A program made the position numbers and the translations under genes. A DNA stretch of 64,000 nt from Leptothrix cholodnii SP-6 (GTDB lineage Bacteria; Pseudomonadota; Gammaproteobacteria; Burkholderiales; Burkholderiaceae_C). This document shows, one piece after another, positions 25,190-36,353 of this stretch. The number at the start of each line of letters is the position of its first letter. The stretch's first letter is position 1. The stretch covers positions 3,274,001 to 3,338,000 of the forward strand of contig NC_010524.1 of assembly GCF_000019785.1 (NCBI RefSeq). The letters are read 5' to 3'. The notes under the pieces were generated by a model. That model did no database searches, was not told the DNA's origin, and saw only the letters and a program-made list of their open reading frames with translations.

Positions 25190-25214
25190 TCCGACGGGCC
25201 TCGCGGCCCACCAT

Positions 25215-26063
25215 CTACTGCGTCGTCTGCAGCCGCAAGCGGCGAGCCGCCTCTTCGTCGCGCGCGTCGTCGATCTCGCGCAGCACGCTGCCCAGGTCGA
25301 CCGCGCCGGCCTTGTGCTTGAAGCGGCCGGTCAGCGGCGTGTCGGGGTGCAGTTCGCCGCGCTGGAACAGCTCCCAGATCTCGTGGCCGTATTCGGTGCG
25401 CAGCAGCTCGGGTGCGAAGCGGCCGAAGAAACCGCGCAGGTTGTCGACGTCGCGCAGCAGCATGCGCTGGGCGTGGTTGTTGCCGGCCGCGTCGACCGCC
25501 TGCGGCAGGTCGATGATCACCGGCCCGTCGAGCGCGAGCAGGATGTTGAACTCCGACAGGTCGCCGTGCACCACCCCCGCGCCGAGCATGCGCACCACCT
25601 CGGCGATCAGCGTGGCGTGGTGGCGGCGCGCGTCTTCGGGCGTGAAGACGACGTCGTTCAGGCGCGGCGCGGCGTCGCCGTTTTCATCGGTCACCAGCTC
25701 CATCAGCAGCACGCCGTCATGGAAGTTGTACGGCTTGGGCACCCGCACGCCCGCGCCGGCCAGGCGGTAGAGCGCGTCGACCTCGGCGCTCTGCCAGGCC
25801 TCTTCCTGCTTCTCGCGGCCGAACTTGCTGCCCTTGGCCATCGCGCGGGCCTGGCGGGTGTTCTTGACCTTGCGGTTCTCGGTGTAGTCGACCGCCTGGC
25901 GGAAGCTGCGGTGGGTGGCTTCCTTGTAGATCTTGGCGCAGCGCGTGTCGTCGCCGCAACGCACCACGTAGACCATCGCCTCCTTGCCGCTCATGAGCTG
26001 GCGCACCACCGTGTCGATCAGGCCTTCGTCGACCAGCGACTGCAGCCGCTTGGGCGCCTTCAT
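25215..26063 (-). CDS. RIO-type serine/threonine kinase
   Basis: 282 residues of the RIO1/RIO-family: nucleotide-binding GKEAMVYVV (about 25-33, with catalytic Lys in AKIYK), catalytic loop HGDLSEFNIL (about 165-174) and metal-binding IDLPQAVD in place of DFG. In archaea and eukaryotes RIO kinases act in late small-subunit ribosome maturation; the bacterial form is less studied. Start at 26063 is 2 bp from the stop of the SUV3-like helicase gene, with which it is probably co-transcribed. Longer frames upstream run across that gene. Confidence 0.88.
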   Translation of the reverse strand: MKAPKRLQSLVDEGLIDTVVRQLMSGKEAMVYVVRCGDDTRCAKIYKEATHRSFRQAVDYTENRKVKNTRQARAMAKGSKFGREKQEEAWQSAEVDALYRLAGAGVRVPKPYNFHDGVLLMELVTDENGDAAPRLNDVVFTPEDARRHHATLIAEVVRMLGAGVVHGDLSEFNILLALDGPVIIDLPQAVDAAGNNHAQRMLLRDVDNLRGFFGRFAPELLRTEYGHEIWELFQRGELHPDTPLTGRFKHKAGAVDLGSVLREIDDARDEEAARRLRLQTTQ

Positions 26064-26065
26064 GC

Positions 26066-28354
26066 TCAGCGGCGCGCGCGGTGGCGCACCTGCGACAGCG
26101 GGCGCTTGCCCTTGAGCTGGCGCTCGATGCCGTCGTTCAGGTCCGAGCGCAGCGCGATCACCTCGTCGAGGTGGCCGTAGACGCCGGGGAACCGCAGGTC
26201 CAGCCACAGCCACAGCGTGCACGCACGCAGTGCCTGCTCCATGCGGTCGAGCCGGCTGTGGCCGTCGACGCCCTGCAGGAACCACGGCGTGCCGGCACGG
26301 CCGGTGCGGGCGTGGTTGCTGCTCCACTCCAGGTATTCCTGCACCTGCGATTCGGTGCGGGTGTCGACCGGCGCCTGCGCGTAGGTGAAGCGCTCCTTGA
26401 GCGTCAGGCCCGCGGCGCTGATGTCGAGCTTCTCGGCCAGGTCGAGCATCTGCTCGAGTTCGGCCACCGCGAAGTGGGCGTCGTCGAGCTTGAGCTGGTC
26501 CATGAAGACGTCGAGCACCTCGCGCAGGCGGGTCTTGTTGAGCCGCCTCGAGATCGTGTCGACGTGCCAGCCGTTGGGCGCCACCGGCGCCTTGAAGTCG
26601 CGCGGCGCGCGCGGGGCGCGGTGCAGCAGGTCCTTCAGGCTGCGCTCGGCCGAGGGCTCGGCCTCCTTCAGCACGCCGGTGAAGCCTTCCTCGTGCATGC
26701 CGTAGCGGCCGGCCCGGCCGGCGATCTGGTGCACCTCGGACTCGCTCAGCGAGCGGTCGGCCTGGCCGTCGAACTTGGTCAGGGTGCTGAACAGCACGCG
26801 GCGGATCGGCAGGTTCAGGCCCATGCCGATGGCGTCGGTGGCGACCAGCACGTGCGACTCGCCGTGCGCGAAACGCTCGGCCTCGCGGCGGCGCACCTCG
26901 GGCGGCAGCGCGCCGTAGATCACCGACACCGGGTGGCCGCTGGCGGCGATCTTGTCGCGCAGCGACAGCACCTCGCGGCGGCTGAACGCCACCACAGCGT
27001 CGCCGAGCTTGAGGCCCGACAGCGACACCGCGTGCGGCAGCAGCTCGACGTGCTGCTTGCGCTCGAACTCGCGCACCGTGCAGCGCTCGCCGCACAGGCC
27101 CAGCAGGTTCTCGATCGCCGGCACCGCGTAGGCCGAGCAGATGATGATGACCTCGCGCGCGGGCACCGCCACGATCGCCTGGGTCCAGGCCCAGCCGCGC
27201 GAGTTGTCGAAGATCATCTGCGCCTCGTCGATCACCGCCACGTCGATCGGCGTGTTGGTGCTGACCATCTCGATGGTGCTCGACACCACCCGCGCGCCCT
27301 CGGCCGGCACGTTCTCCTCGCCCGTCAGCAGCGAGCACGGCACGCCGCGCCCGACCAGGCGATCACGCCCTTCGAGCGCCAGCAGCCGCAGCGGCGCCAG
27401 GTAGGCGCCGTCGATCGCCTGGGCCAGGCGCTCGAAGGCGGCGTAGGTCTTGCCGCTGTTGGGCGGGCCGACGTAGAGCGTGACGTTGCGCTGCAGGTTG
27501 CGCGCCTTCACGAAGGTGTCCGGGTAGCCCTGGAACGCCAGCTCGGAGTTCAGGCCTTCGAGCGTGTCGAGCTCGGTGGCGCGGTGTTCCCAGCGTTCCT
27601 GGGCCCGGCTGCAGGCGGCCTTCAGCTCGGCGAACTGGGCCGGCGACTGCGGCACGGCACATTCGGCCAGCAGGCGCGGCAGCAGCGACTCGAGGTGCTG
27701 CGACTTGAACGAGCGGCTGCGCGCCAGCAGCGATTCGAGGTGCGCCAGCAGCTCGGCCGCATGCGGATAGCCGACCGGCGCGCCGATCGCCGCCAGCAGC
27801 GCGGCGCGGTCGCCGGTGCGGTAGAAGGCCCAGACCGGCTGCGCATCGACCGGCAGCCGGAACAGCACCGGCACGCGCCAGCCCGGCTCCGACAGCGTCA
27901 GCGCGTGGCTGATCAGGCGCGTCCACTCGCCCAGGTGGCGCGACACGCCCAGCGCCTCGAGCGCGGCGGTGCGTTCGAGCAGCGCCGGGCGCATCGTCGG
28001 CCCGGTGCCGACCGCCTCGATGTGGGCCAGCGCGACGTCCATCAGCTCGGGCGCGATCCAGCGGCTGGGCCGCGCGCCGGCCACCGCCTTCTGCAGCAGC
28101 ACCATGCCGAGCGTGTCGAGGTGTTCTTCGAGGCCTTCGCTGTTTTCCGGCAGGTAATCGGCCGGCTTGACCACCTGCGGCAGGTTGTAGGCGTTCTGTC
28201 GAAGGCGCCCGACCTGCTCCTTGCTGATGTGCGCCGGCACCCGTTTGGCGTGGCGCGGCACGGGCAGGTTGAGGGTCTCGTTGGCGCGCACGGGCGCGCG
28301 CTTGGGCAGGGAGGGAGTCGGGTTCGATTGGTCGGGCATGGAGGGGGTTGGCAT
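26066..28354 (-). CDS. SUV3-like ATP-dependent RNA helicase
   Basis: 762 residues with the SUV3 helicase pattern: Walker A GPPNSGKTYAAFERL (about 305), DEAQMI box (about 385), C-terminal motifs VATDAIGMGLNLPIRRVLF and QIAGRAGRYG, then a SUV3-type C-terminal region. SUV3 is best known in mitochondria as the RNA-unwinding partner of an exoribonuclease degradosome. The about 290-residue N-terminal extension has no recognised domain. Start chosen at 28354 (alternative 28339); longer starts would overlap the divergent dbpA start. Encoded just before a RIO kinase. Confidence 0.82.
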   Translation of the reverse strand: MPTPSMPDQSNPTPSLPKRAPVRANETLNLPVPRHAKRVPAHISKEQVGRLRQNAYNLPQVVKPADYLPENSEGLEEHLDTLGMVLLQKAVAGARPSRWIAPELMDVALAHIEAVGTGPTMRPALLERTAALEALGVSRHLGEWTRLISHALTLSEPGWRVPVLFRLPVDAQPVWAFYRTGDRAALLAAIGAPVGYPHAAELLAHLESLLARSRSFKSQHLESLLPRLLAECAVPQSPAQFAELKAACSRAQERWEHRATELDTLEGLNSELAFQGYPDTFVKARNLQRNVTLYVGPPNSGKTYAAFERLAQAIDGAYLAPLRLLALEGRDRLVGRGVPCSLLTGEENVPAEGARVVSSTIEMVSTNTPIDVAVIDEAQMIFDNSRGWAWTQAIVAVPAREVIIICSAYAVPAIENLLGLCGERCTVREFERKQHVELLPHAVSLSGLKLGDAVVAFSRREVLSLRDKIAASGHPVSVIYGALPPEVRRREAERFAHGESHVLVATDAIGMGLNLPIRRVLFSTLTKFDGQADRSLSESEVHQIAGRAGRYGMHEEGFTGVLKEAEPSAERSLKDLLHRAPRAPRDFKAPVAPNGWHVDTISRRLNKTRLREVLDVFMDQLKLDDAHFAVAELEQMLDLAEKLDISAAGLTLKERFTYAQAPVDTRTESQVQEYLEWSSNHARTGRAGTPWFLQGVDGHSRLDRMEQALRACTLWLWLDLRFPGVYGHLDEVIALRSDLNDGIERQLKGKRPLSQVRHRARR

Positions 28355-28397
28355 CTGGGCCGGGCGAACTCTAACCGCAGACTCACGATAATCGCGC

Positions 28398-29831
<1,434 letters not shown>

Positions 29832-30004
29832 CCGCCCCAAGCACAGAAGTCGTCTCGGATCAAGGCCTGCAGGCCTCCACCTCTTGGGGGATATCCACAT
29901 CCCAAATCGGCAAATTACATTCTGGCGTGAATTGTTGATCTCCGATCATCCAGGTGCGGGAAGGCGTGCAATCGAACGCTTTCGCGTGCCGTGCCACGCC
30001 AAGC

Positions 30005-32266
30005 ATGCAGCCCGCCCAGCGCCATCCCGATCCCGATCCCGCGCCCGTCGCGCCAAAACCCACGGTGGGCCACCGCGCCGATGCCAGCGGCCTGCCGGCC
30101 CTGTGCCTGCTCGCTCGCCTGCACCACCTGGGCGCCGACGCCGCCAGCCTGCGTCACCAGTTGGGCAAGTCACCGAACGAGGTATTCACCACCGACGACC
30201 TGCTGGTGGCGGCCCAGCACCTGGGCCTCAAAGCCAAGCGCCTGGCCAGCAGCGCCGAGCGCCTGCCGCTGGTGCCGCTGCCGGCGCTGGCGCGCCTGCG
30301 CATCGACACCGGTGACGGCTCAGCCGTCGAACGCTGGGTGCTGCTGGCCCAGTGCGACGGCCAGCGTGTGCTGTTCCAGGATGCCGCTGCGGCCGACGGC
30401 GGCCGCCCCACGATCGAGCCGCTGGCCACCTTCGCCGCGCAATGGAGCGGCGAACTGATCGTCGCCAGCAGCCGCGCCAGCGTCGCCGGTGATCTCGCCA
30501 GGTTCGACTTCAGCTGGTTCATCCCCAGCCTGGTCAAGCACCGCCGCCTGCTCGGCGAAGTGCTGCTGGTGTCGCTGTTCCTGCAGCTGTTTGCGCTGGT
30601 CTCGCCGCTGTTCTTCCAGGTCGTGATGGACAAGGTGCTGGTGCACCGGGGGCTTTCCACGCTCAACGTGCTGATGGTCGGGCTGGTGGTCGTGGTGCTG
30701 TTCGAGAGCCTGCTCACGCTCTTGCGCAGCTACGTCTTCACCCACACCACCAGCCGCATCGACGTCGAGCTGGGCGCGCGGCTGTTCCGGCATCTGCTGG
30801 CGCTGCCCTTGTCTTACTTCCAGGCCCGCCGGGTCGGCGATTCGGTCGCGCGTGTCAGGGAGCTGGAAAACATCCGCAGCTTCCTGACCGGCAGCGCGCT
30901 GACGCTCGTGCTCGACCTGCTGTTCTCGGGGGTCTTCATCGCCGTGATGCTGCTCTACAGCGTGCCGCTGACGCTGGTCGTGCTGGCCAGCGTGCCGATC
31001 TACCTGGGCCTGAGCCTGAGCGTGGTGCCGCTGCTGCGCGCCCGATTGAACGAGAAGTTCGCCCGCGGCGCCGAGAACCAGGCGCTGCTGGTCGAGACTC
31101 TCACCGGCATCCAGACCGTCAAGGCCAGCGCGCTCGAACCCGCCCTGGCGCGGCGCTGGGACGGCCAGCTCGCCGCCTACGTCAGCGCGAGCCTGCGCAC
31201 CCAGACCCTGGCCAACGCCGCGCACGAAGGCGTCAACCTCACCGCCAAGCTCGTCAACGTGGCCACGCTGTGGCTCGGCGCCCAGCTGGTGATGGACGGC
31301 GCGCTGACGGTGGGCATGTTCGTCGCGTTCAACATGTTCGCCGGCCGGGTGGCGCAGCCCATCATGCGCCTGGCGCAGATGTGGACCGACTTCCAGCAGA
31401 CCGGCATTGCGATGCAGCGCCTGGGCGACATCCTCGACACCCGCACCGAGGTGCCACCGAGCAGCGCCGCGCAACTGCCCGCGCTGCAAGGCCGCATCAC
31501 GCTCGACGGCGTGAGCTTCCGCTACCGCCCCGACGCGCCGCTGGTACTGCAGGGCCTGAGCCTGGAGATCGCGCCCGGCGAGGTGATCGGCATCGTCGGG
31601 CGCTCCGGCTCGGGCAAGAGCACGCTGACCAAGCTGATCCAGCGCCTGCACGTGCCCGAACAGGGCCGCGTCAAGGTCGACGGCATCGACATCGCGCTGA
31701 TCGACGCCGCCCAGCTGCGCCGCCAGGTGGGGGTGGTGCTGCAGGAGAACTGGCTGTTCAACCGCAGTATCCGCGACAACATCGCCATCGCCGACCCCGG
31801 CGCGCCGCTCGAGGCGGTGCTGGCGGTGGCGCAGCTGGCCGGGGCGCACGAGTTCATCAGCCAGCTGCCCGAAGGCTACGACACGTTGGTGGGTGAACAA
31901 GGCGCCAGCCTGTCGGGCGGCCAACGCCAGCGCATCGCCATCGCCCGCGCGCTGTTCGGCAACCCGCGCATCCTGATCTTCGACGAAGCCACCAGCGCGC
32001 TCGACTACGAGAGCGAGGCGATCCTGCAGCGCCACATGGCGATGATCTGCCGCGGCCGCACCGTGATCATCATTGCGCACCGCCTGTCGAGCGTGCGCGG
32101 CGCGCACCGCATCATCGCGATGGACCAGGGCCGCATCGTCGAGGCCGGCAGCCATGAGGTGCTGCTGCGTACTGACGGGCTGTATGCGCAGCTGTGGCGG
32201 CTGCAGGCGGGCGGGCCCGCAACAGGCCCCGCCACTCCCGCAGGCCAACAGGAGCCACGGCCATGA
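30005..32266 (+). CDS. Type I secretion ABC exporter (RtxB/HlyB-like)
   Basis: 753 residues: an N-terminal C39-like domain (about 1-140), a six-helix membrane domain (about 165-440) and an ATPase domain with Walker A GRSGSGKST, signature LSGGQRQRIAIARAL and Walker B ILIFDEATSALD. The C39-like domain lacks the catalytic Cys (the site reads DASGLPALCLL), as in HlyB-type exporters that bind RTX substrates without cutting them. It pairs with the fusion protein encoded next (4-bp ATGA overlap). An alternative GTG start lies at 29954. Intact, although its fusion-protein partner is interrupted. Confidence 0.92.
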   Translation: MQPAQRHPDPDPAPVAPKPTVGHRADASGLPALCLLARLHHLGADAASLRHQLGKSPNEVFTTDDLLVAAQHLGLKAKRLASSAERLPLVPLPALARLRIDTGDGSAVERWVLLAQCDGQRVLFQDAAAADGGRPTIEPLATFAAQWSGELIVASSRASVAGDLARFDFSWFIPSLVKHRRLLGEVLLVSLFLQLFALVSPLFFQVVMDKVLVHRGLSTLNVLMVGLVVVVLFESLLTLLRSYVFTHTTSRIDVELGARLFRHLLALPLSYFQARRVGDSVARVRELENIRSFLTGSALTLVLDLLFSGVFIAVMLLYSVPLTLVVLASVPIYLGLSLSVVPLLRARLNEKFARGAENQALLVETLTGIQTVKASALEPALARRWDGQLAAYVSASLRTQTLANAAHEGVNLTAKLVNVATLWLGAQLVMDGALTVGMFVAFNMFAGRVAQPIMRLAQMWTDFQQTGIAMQRLGDILDTRTEVPPSSAAQLPALQGRITLDGVSFRYRPDAPLVLQGLSLEIAPGEVIGIVGRSGSGKSTLTKLIQRLHVPEQGRVKVDGIDIALIDAAQLRRQVGVVLQENWLFNRSIRDNIAIADPGAPLEAVLAVAQLAGAHEFISQLPEGYDTLVGEQGASLSGGQRQRIAIARALFGNPRILIFDEATSALDYESEAILQRHMAMICRGRTVIIIAHRLSSVRGAHRIIAMDQGRIVEAGSHEVLLRTDGLYAQLWRLQAGGPATGPATPAGQQEPRP

Positions 32267-32990
32267 CGCCCACATCCGCAGCCGCACCCGCATCGGCGCA
32301 ACAGCTGCCGCATCCCTGGCTGGCCTTGCTGGGGCGCTACGGCGCCGTGCTGAACGCCGCCTGGGCCGCGCGCAAAGAACTCGCCGGCCCGAAGCGCCTG
32401 GCCGACGAACGCGCCTTTCTGCCCGCCGCCCTGGCGCTGCAGGAGAGCCCGCCGCATCCGGCACCCGGGCGCGCGGCGATCGCAATCTGCGCCCTGTTCG
32501 TGATCGCCATCGCCTGGGCCTGCCTGGGCGAGATCGACGTGGTGGCGGTCGCACCCGGCCGGCTGGTGGTGCACGAGCGCAGCAAGATCATCCAGCCGCT
32601 GGAGAGCGCGGTGGTCACCGCCATCCACGTGCACGACGGCGACAGCATCGAAGCCGGCCAGTTGCTGGTCGAGCTCGATGCCACCGCGCCGCAGGCCGAT
32701 GCGGTGAGCGTCGAGGAACAACGCCGCCATGCGCAGGCCGAGCTGCTGCGCGCCGAAGCGCTGTTGCGCGAGAGTGCGGCGATCGAGCGCGGTGCAGCCG
32801 CGGGCGAGCGGGTTTCCAGTCAGCGAGGGCAAGCCGCCGACCTGCAGCTCGAAGCCGAGCGGCAGGACCTGCAGGCCCGGCTCGCCCGCCTCGAAGCCGA
32901 TATCCGCCGCCGCGAGGCCGAGTTGGTCACCGCTGGCGCGCAGCGCGCCAAGCTGCAAGCGACGCTGCCGCTGGCGCAGCCCCCCCGCGT
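32263..32990 (+). pseudogene. HlyD-family membrane fusion protein, N-terminal part (IS-interrupted)
   Basis: About 242 native codons before an IS insertion; the open frame then runs into IS sequence and stops at 33021. It includes a cytoplasmic start, one membrane segment (AAIAICALFVIAIAWACLGEI, about 66-86), the biotinyl-lipoyl-like lead region (VVAVAPGRLVVHERSKIIQPL) and the beginning of the periplasmic coiled coil. HlyD proteins bridge the ABC exporter to the outer-membrane channel, so loss of this gene should block type I secretion. Joined to 34634-35426 the frame restores 506 codons. Confidence 0.9.
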
Positions 32991-33048
32991 CAGAATAGTT
33001 GTCGCCCCGATAGGAATCTGAATCCCGGGGGTAGGAAGAGAGACGGAA

Positions 33049-33522
33049 GTGGCCCGATACGGACAAGCGTTCAAGGACAAGGCGGTGGCGAGGTTGTTGC
33101 CACCTGAGAGTGCATCGCTGGAAGACGTGGCACTGGAGACAGGAGTTTCGTCGGCCACGTTGGAGCGCTGGCGCAGCGAAGCCCTGGGTCAGCCCGAACG
33201 TGAGCGGGTATGGACCGCGGCGGCGAGGTTTGATGCCGTGCTGACGACGGCGGCCATGGATGAAGCCTCCAAGAGCGCATGGTGCCGCACGAACGGCGTG
33301 TACCCCCAGGAACTTGATCAGTGGCGGGCGTCGGCCACACAGGCGTTGGCAGCGCCCGAAGAAGCGCGGGCCAGTCCGCAGCAGACCAAACTCGACCGCA
33401 AGCGCATCCAGGAGTTGGAGCGCGAACTGCGGCGCAAGGACCGGGCCTTGGCTGAGACGGCGGCGCTGCTGGTACTGTCAAAAAAAGTCGAGGCGATCTT
33501 CAACAGGGGCGAGGACGAATGA
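33049..33522 (+). CDS. IS3-type transposase ORF A
   Basis: 157 residues with an N-terminal HTH (ASLEDVALETGVSSATLERWRSEAL) and a C-terminal charged helix (RKRIQELERELRRKDRALAE), the leucine-zipper-like segment of IS3 OrfA proteins. It overlaps OrfB by 4 bp (ATGA); in other IS3 elements frameshifting makes an OrfAB fusion, here reinitiation is also possible. Confidence 0.85.
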   Translation: MARYGQAFKDKAVARLLPPESASLEDVALETGVSSATLERWRSEALGQPERERVWTAAARFDAVLTTAAMDEASKSAWCRTNGVYPQELDQWRASATQALAAPEEARASPQQTKLDRKRIQELERELRRKDRALAETAALLVLSKKVEAIFNRGEDE

Positions 33523-34607
33523 TCGGACTCGAAGATCGCCGTGAGTTGACCCGAGAAGTGGAGACGGCCCATGCCAAGGGGGCGCGACTGCGACAGGCCT
33601 GCGAGATGGTGGGCATCAGCGTGCGCACGCTGCAGCGGTGGAAATCGGCGGGGCTGGAGCGAGGTGACGGCAGACCCGGTGCCGTTCGTCCCCAACCTGC
33701 CCGCGCGTTGAGTGCCGCCGAGCGAGAGCGGATTGTCTGCGTGGCCAACGAGCCCCGGTTTGCCGACATGCCACCCGCGCGCATCGTGCCGATGCTGGCC
33801 GACGAAGGGGTGTATCTGGCCAGCGAATCCACCTTTGCGCGGGTGTTGCGCGAGCAAGGCCAGAACATGCGCAGGGGAAGAGCCAGGACGCCCAGCACGA
33901 GCAAGCCGCCGAGCACGCACATCGCGTGCGCGCCGGGCGAGGTGTGGTGCTGGGACATGACCTATCTGCCCGCCACGGTGGTGGGGCGCTGGTTCTACCT
34001 GTACCTGATCCTGGATCTGTACAGCCGCAAGATCGTGGGCTGGGAAGTGCACGAGGCCGACGATGCCGATCACGCGGCCCATCTGGTGCGGCGATGCGCG
34101 CTGGCCGAAGGCATTGCGGCCAAGGTCCGCAAACCCGTTCTGCACGGGGACAACGGCGCCACGCTCAAGGCCACCACGGTGCTGGCGATGCTGAACTGGC
34201 TGGGTGTGAAACCGTCGTACTCGCGCCCCAGGGTGAGCGACGACAACGCGTTCGTGGAAAGCCTGTTCCGCACGGCCAAATACAGGCCGGAGTTCCCGGT
34301 CAAGGGGTTTGCGGATCTGCAGGCCGCGCGCATGTGGGCGGCCGGCTTTGTGCATTGGTACAACGTCGAGCACCGCCACAGCGGTATCCGATATGTGAGC
34401 CCGGCGCAGCGGCATGCGGGTGAGGACCGGGCGATTCTGGATGCACGCCACGAGCTGTACCTGAGCGCTCGACGGGCCAACCCCGCAAGGTGGTCGGGGC
34501 CGACGCGCAACTGGAAAGTGATCTCGGCCGTGACGCTCAATCCCGAACGGGACGCAGTCATTACGGCCCACCTGGATCAGCTCGGCAAACAGCCCGAAGC
34601 TGCATGA
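33519..34607 (+). CDS. IS3-type transposase ORF B (integrase core)
   Basis: 362 residues. After an HTH (RQACEMVGISVRTLQRWKSAG) comes the rve catalytic core: Asp in WCWDMTYLP, Asp in HGDNGATLK and Glu in DDNAFVESLF form the DDE triad, with LYSRKIVGWEV between. Ends with the HSGIRYVSPAQRH tract usual for the family. Intact, so the IS may be mobile. Confidence 0.9.
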   Translation: MIGLEDRRELTREVETAHAKGARLRQACEMVGISVRTLQRWKSAGLERGDGRPGAVRPQPARALSAAERERIVCVANEPRFADMPPARIVPMLADEGVYLASESTFARVLREQGQNMRRGRARTPSTSKPPSTHIACAPGEVWCWDMTYLPATVVGRWFYLYLILDLYSRKIVGWEVHEADDADHAAHLVRRCALAEGIAAKVRKPVLHGDNGATLKATTVLAMLNWLGVKPSYSRPRVSDDNAFVESLFRTAKYRPEFPVKGFADLQAARMWAAGFVHWYNVEHRHSGIRYVSPAQRHAGEDRAILDARHELYLSARRANPARWSGPTRNWKVISAVTLNPERDAVITAHLDQLGKQPEAA

Positions 34608-34630
34608 CTCAGGCGACAACTATGTTGACA

Positions 34631-35426
34631 CGTACCGCAGCAGCGCGAGCGCGACATCCAGGGTTTGAGCGAACAGGGCTTCGTGGCCCACCACGCCGGC
34701 CAGGACCGCACCCGCGAACGAGTCGAGCAGGAGCGCGACCTGGCCACCGCCGAAGCGCGCCTGGCCGAGACGCAGGCCAGCCTCGCCGAGGGGCAGCAGG
34801 CCCGTGCGGCCTACCTCGCCGAGCTGCGCCGCACGCTGCAGGAGCGCGCCACCAAGGCCCGGCTCGAACTGGCTCAGCTCGGCCAGGCCGGGCGCAAGGC
34901 CGACCAGCGCAGCCGTCAGACAAGACTCACCGCGCCGGTGGCGGGCACGGTGCAGCAACTGGCCGTGCACACGGCCGGCGGCGTGGTCACGCCTGCGCAG
35001 GTCTTGATGGTGATCGTGCCCACCGACGCGCCGCTCACTGCCGAGGTGCAGTTCGACAACAAGGACATCGGGTTTGTGCAGCCAGGCCAAGCCGCCCAGA
35101 TCAAGCTGGAGACGTTCAACTTCACGCGCTACGGCACGCTGGCGGCGACGGTGCAGTGGGTGGCGGCGGACGCGGTGGCGGCCGGGCAGCGCAGTGATGG
35201 GGCGGGGGCACCCCTGCAGGCGGGTAATTCAGCGCAGGCTGGGCAAGCAGTGTTTCCGGCGCGGCTGCAGTTGCAGAAAAACGACCTCGACATCGACGGC
35301 AAACGCGTCCGGCTGGGCGCCGGGTTGAATGTGACGGCGGAGGTCAAGACCGGCAGGCGGCGGGTTATCGAGTATCTGCTCAGTCCGATTCACCGGCAGG
35401 TGAGTGAAAGTCTAGGGGAGCGGTGA
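34631..35426 (+). pseudogene. HlyD-family membrane fusion protein, C-terminal part
   Basis: Continues the interrupted frame (VPQQRERDIQGLSEQG) after the target duplication. It holds the second half of the periplasmic coiled coil (RVEQERDLATAEARLAETQ), the lipoyl return half (LTAPVAGTVQQLAVHT) and the C-terminal beta domain ending at LGER. A TTG at 34665 could start a truncated product, but it would lack the membrane anchor. Confidence 0.88.
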
Positions 35427-35462
35427 TGCTAAATCATTTCAACGTCAACAGGAATCAATGCT

Positions 35463-36350
35463 ATGAACCTCCTATTTGGGCGAACTTCGTTCCGAAGGGC
35501 TGACGGAATCAGCGTGAATATTGTGGCTCGGTTCGGGGCGTTCGCAGTATTTTTTCTTACTTTGACGGCGTGCGAACGTGCCCCCTCACTCAACTCACCG
35601 GAAACGAATGATAAGGTTTCTGAATTTATCGGAGAACAGTCAAAGTCGTGCATAGATCAGGCGACCGCCAAGATCAAAGCCACCGGCCAAAGGGTGAGTT
35701 CAAACTATTCTGGATATTTATCGTCAGATGGTAGCATCGATGTTTGGGTCGGTATACATCACTGGAAATTTAAACCACCCCATCTCGGGTGGATAGAATA
35801 CAACAAGCCATTTCCAGGTGCGCAGGCTTTCGCGCAAACATCATTGGTGGATTGGAGTCGCGGCAACAGCGAATCCGATCGTGAGATTTATCCTGATGGC
35901 AAAGATCACGGCCTGTACGGACAACTACGCATCTTCTGTATAGAGACCGACAATCAGCGCCGTTCAATGCAGACCAACGATCGTCTGCTGATGTCCATAG
36001 ATTCTATCCTAAGAAGTCCAACGAGTACCAAGCGACCACTTCCGGAAATTGGACTCATCGAGTGGCGCGAATCCCCGACATCAGGAGCAAACATCCTTTA
36101 TGTCAGCGACGATTCTTCAATGAAAAACGAAGACGGCAGCCTCATCGAGATAGGGTGCCAAGTACCTATTGGCACCAGCAGTTTATCCGCACAAACCAAC
36201 GGATTAAATCAGGACCGATGTAGATACGGCTATGTCTTCGCACCAGGAATAGCCGTTCAGATCGACTTCCCAGTCGCCTATCTTCCTGAGTGGCGCAAAG
36301 CCATTAAGGAGACCAAGCAGCACCTTCAAGTCAACCATATCAGGGATTGA
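35463..36350 (+). CDS. Putative lipoprotein of the RTX locus
   Basis: 295 residues. The hydrophobic stretch VARFGAFAVFFLTLTAC (about 21-37) ends in an LTAC lipobox, so Cys37 is the likely lipidation site after cleavage. The body has a conserved-looking WVGIHHWKFKPP segment and four Cys; no known domain recognised. GC content is visibly lower than in the flanking chromosome, like the RTX gene 3 bp downstream, suggesting the two were acquired together. It may be an immunity, chaperone or secretion accessory protein. Confidence 0.7.
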   Translation: MNLLFGRTSFRRADGISVNIVARFGAFAVFFLTLTACERAPSLNSPETNDKVSEFIGEQSKSCIDQATAKIKATGQRVSSNYSGYLSSDGSIDVWVGIHHWKFKPPHLGWIEYNKPFPGAQAFAQTSLVDWSRGNSESDREIYPDGKDHGLYGQLRIFCIETDNQRRSMQTNDRLLMSIDSILRSPTSTKRPLPEIGLIEWRESPTSGANILYVSDDSSMKNEDGSLIEIGCQVPIGTSSLSAQTNGLNQDRCRYGYVFAPGIAVQIDFPVAYLPEWRKAIKETKQHLQVNHIRD

Positions 36351-36353
36351 ACC

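Larger units (their letters stand above)
32991..34630 (+). mobile_element. IS3-type insertion sequence in the hlyD-family gene
   Basis: About 1640 bp with two ORFs overlapping by 4 bp. Ends have imperfect inverted repeats: left GTCAGAATAGTTGTCGCC, right (reverse complement) GTCAACATAGTTGTCGCC. Flanking CGT (32988-32990 and 34631-34633) is an apparent 3-bp target duplication. Removing the IS and one CGT rejoins the codons CGC-GTA-CCG in frame. Exact ends may be off by one or two bases. Confidence 0.85.
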
